NCBI GenBank assembly: GCA_937923375.1
Contig: CALAJG010000068.1
Coordinates: 1-7,872, forward strand
Source of the DNA: an uncultured Leucothrix sp.
GTDB taxonomy: Bacteria > Pseudomonadota > Gammaproteobacteria > Thiotrichales > Thiotrichaceae
Direction of reading: 5' to 3'
Length of the DNA stretch: 7,872 nt
The position numbers and the translations under genes were made by a program. Under the pieces are notes generated by a model. That model was not told the DNA's origin, did no database searches, and saw only the letters and a list, made by a program, of their open reading frames with translations. Below are positions 6,181-7,872 of this stretch, piece after piece (position 1 is the first letter of the stretch; each line of letters starts with the position of its first letter).

Positions 6181-6957
6181 GTGATTCAGCACAGACAGAG
6201 AAAACTTATGAATTCCACATCAGACTATCACACCATTTTATTAGTAGAAGATGATCAGCGCTTATCAGATCTGATAAGCGAGTATCTTGTTAAACAAGGC
6301 CTGTTGGTAGAGGTCGAGTACCGTGGTGATACGGCAGTGCAGCGAATTCTCGATTTACAGCCAGATTTGGTGATTCTCGACCTTATGCTACCGGGTCTTG
6401 ATGGTCTAGAAGTTTGCCGGCAAGTAAGACCGAAGTTCCAGGCGCCTATCTTAATGCTAACCGCGCGTGATGAAGACGTAGATCAAATCGTTGGACTGGA
6501 GATTGGTGCAGATGATTACGTTATCAAGCCGGTGCAGCCGCGTATTTTACTAGCTAGAATTCGCACTTTACTACGGCGAAACCAAACTTCTCAACCCACT
6601 GTGGCTGGTCATCGCGGGAAATTGTCTTCGCAGGTTTCAAATCCTTTGGTGTTTGATCGCCTACAAATCAATCCTGCTGCCCGTGAGGTGACCTTAGATA
6701 ATCAGGTTGTAGAGCTAACCACACAAGAATACGAGCTGTTATTTTTCATGGCGAGTCATGCTGGTGTAGTGCTCAGCCGTGACCAGATTTTTGAAGCGAT
6801 GTCTGGCATTGAATACGACGGTTTAGATCGATCAGTCGACATCCGAATATCCCGACTAAGAAAACTTTTAGAAATTAATTCGGACAAGCCGTCCGGCATT
6901 AAAACAGTGCGAGGGCAGGGCTATTTGTTTGTCGCACAGGGATGGAAAAATGATTAA
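6181..6957 (+). CDS. rstA: OmpR-family response regulator, RstA-like
   Basis: This 258-residue cytosolic DNA-binding regulator has a receiver domain (about 17-133) with the acidic pocket E23-D24-D25, phosphoacceptor D67 in ILDLMLPGLDG, T94 in LMLTARD and K116 in YVIKP, so all phosphorylation residues are intact. After a linker of about 20 residues comes an OmpR/PhoB winged-helix domain (about 155-253). The recognition-helix region YDGLDRSVDIRISRLRKLL (212-230) and KTVRGQGYLF (241-250) closely match what I recall of E. coli RstA, including the diagnostic YDGLDRSVD. The GTG at 6181 is favoured by AAGGA six bases upstream; an in-frame ATG at 6208 with a weaker site would remove nine residues not needed for the receiver fold. 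The gene overlaps the kinase by 8 bp, indicating translational coupling. Likely targets are the divergent mipA-like gene and its own promoter (inference). Confidence 0.92.
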   Translation: MIQHRQRKLMNSTSDYHTILLVEDDQRLSDLISEYLVKQGLLVEVEYRGDTAVQRILDLQPDLVILDLMLPGLDGLEVCRQVRPKFQAPILMLTARDEDVDQIVGLEIGADDYVIKPVQPRILLARIRTLLRRNQTSQPTVAGHRGKLSSQVSNPLVFDRLQINPAAREVTLDNQVVELTTQEYELLFFMASHAGVVLSRDQIFEAMSGIEYDGLDRSVDIRISRLRKLLEINSDKPSGIKTVRGQGYLFVAQGWKND

Positions 6958-7872
6958 GTTATTTGTAACACTTAATGCGTTGTTATTTGCGGCCGTTTTT
7001 ATTTACCTGACGAATAGCAACTCAATCGGACAAGCGCTGTTCAGCCAACCAATACAATCGCTATATGACAATGCTGGAAAAGGCACTTTTCATTTGCTGA
7101 ATAAATCAGTAGCAGATTTGTCGCCACCGCAGCGAGAGGCAAAGTTGGCTGAGCTAAAGTCTCAGTTTCCTTACTTACTCGATCTGAAAAAACTCGATGA
7201 AAATGACTTTACCCCGAATCAACTGAAGCGTTTACGCAATGGCTTCATTGAAATCAAACAGATCGACAGTGCTGATCACCTTTACGGGTTGTTGCCAAAT
7301 ACTGATTTGCTATGGGAGATGGCAATTGACTTAAGTCGCGAGCAGGACATGCGAAACAGTTGGGCAGGAACATTTTATCTTGTCGAGCAGGCCTTGTTAA
7401 AACATGAGAAAAGTCAGAGATCGGCAGCGATGGAAAAACTGAAAGAGCGGTTTGGATTGGATATTGATTTATTGCCATTTGCCGAGCTAAGTTTATCAGA
7501 AAAGCAAAAAACTCAGTTAAAAGAGGGAGTTATCGTTGTAGGCAATCTGGGAAATGAAGATAAGGAAACGTTTTATAAAAAAATGCCAGATAGTGATGCG
7601 ACGGTATTTATTGGCTCCTTACCCTACCCATGGATAAAGAATTTCTTCTCACCCCTGATGATTGGATTATTGGTTCTTATTGTAGCCCTCACCACATTTC
7701 TCTGGATCTGGACACTGTGGAAAGATATTACTCGCCTGCGCAAAGCAGCCGATCGATTTGGAGCTGGCGAGTTGGACGTGCGCGTTCCGTATAAGAAAAC
7801 GGCTCGGCTAGCCCAGCTCAGTCAGGCATTTAATAATATGGCGGAGCAAACTCAAAGCAGCATTCGCTCTCA
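6950..7872 (+). CDS. rstB: Sensor histidine kinase, RstB-like, with duplicated periplasmic sensor domain (3' partial)
   Basis: The frame is open from ATG 6950 to the right edge with 307 residues visible. AGGGA at 6938-6942 is the ribosome binding site, and the start lies inside the last codons of the regulator gene. Layout: short cytoplasmic tip, TM1 about 4-20, a long periplasmic region 21-230, TM2 about 232-255, then a HAMP domain (about 255-307; WKDITRLRKAADRFGAGEL and LSQAFNNMAEQ). The DHp helix with the phosphoacceptor histidine and the ATPase domain lie beyond the window. The region after TM2 resembles E. coli RstB (RFGDGHL, AFNQMAD). The periplasmic part is about 210 residues, roughly twice that of E. 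coli RstB, because it holds two related copies of the sensor unit (residues 45-119 and 140-216). It should autophosphorylate and pass phosphate to the adjacent regulator; the signal is unknown. Confidence 0.9.
   Translation, partial: MIKLFVTLNALLFAAVFIYLTNSNSIGQALFSQPIQSLYDNAGKGTFHLLNKSVADLSPPQREAKLAELKSQFPYLLDLKKLDENDFTPNQLKRLRNGFIEIKQIDSADHLYGLLPNTDLLWEMAIDLSREQDMRNSWAGTFYLVEQALLKHEKSQRSAAMEKLKERFGLDIDLLPFAELSLSEKQKTQLKEGVIVVGNLGNEDKETFYKKMPDSDATVFIGSLPYPWIKNFFSPLMIGLLVLIVALTTFLWIWTLWKDITRLRKAADRFGAGELDVRVPYKKTARLAQLSQAFNNMAEQTQSSIRS
7082..7597 (+). other. Tandem RstB-type sensor repeats inside the kinase
   Basis: Copy 1 (residues 45-119, bases 7082-7306) and copy 2 (residues 140-216, bases 7367-7597) align without gaps at an offset of 95 for about 56 positions. 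Shared residues include GTF (45-47/140-142), QR (61-62/156-157), LK (69-70/164-165), F73/F168, DL (78-79/173-174), Q91/Q186, L95/L190, G98/G193 and I100/I195. The P..D pair then matches at an offset of 97 (P116/P213, D119/D216). This is a protein-level repeat; the DNA copies are too diverged to be a recent duplication. Confidence 0.75.

Overview
The window looks like chromosomal DNA from a Gammaproteobacterium, probably a marine or aquatic one. The evidence is an RstA/RstB-type two-component system, a MipA/OmpV outer-membrane protein, an OmpA-like barrel and a CurA-type reductase, all with moderate GC. I cannot name the genus from the sequence. There are no rRNA or tRNA genes, no CRISPR array and no insertion sequence.

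Left part (1-3265, all on +): this part concerns nitrogen and one-carbon metabolism. The first gene enters from the left edge. It carries the C-terminal end of a DUF1989 (urea/guanidine-carboxylase-associated) domain fused in one reading frame to a complete GcvT-type aminomethyltransferase domain. After a 253-bp gap with its own small hairpin comes an Amt-family ammonium channel with a divergent pore signature. Thirteen bases behind it lies a 71-residue single-pass membrane protein, and the pair ends at a textbook intrinsic terminator. A plausible reading is release of ammonia or C1 units from a small nitrogen compound together with ammonium uptake; the substrate is not evident from the window.

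Middle (3277-5051): a CurA-like NADP-dependent medium-chain reductase on the minus strand is divergent from a small OmpA-like eight-stranded outer-membrane barrel on the plus strand. Nothing links the two functionally beyond the shared 197-bp intergenic region.

Right part (5111-7872): a MipA/OmpV-family outer-membrane protein (minus strand) is divergent from an rstA-rstB-like two-component operon (plus strand). The kinase starts inside the end of the regulator gene and runs off the right edge. Its periplasmic sensor region reads as two tandem copies of the RstB sensor unit with a constant 95-residue offset, which is the most distinctive feature of the window. The arrangement suggests that the regulator controls the divergent mipA-like gene and possibly its own operon.
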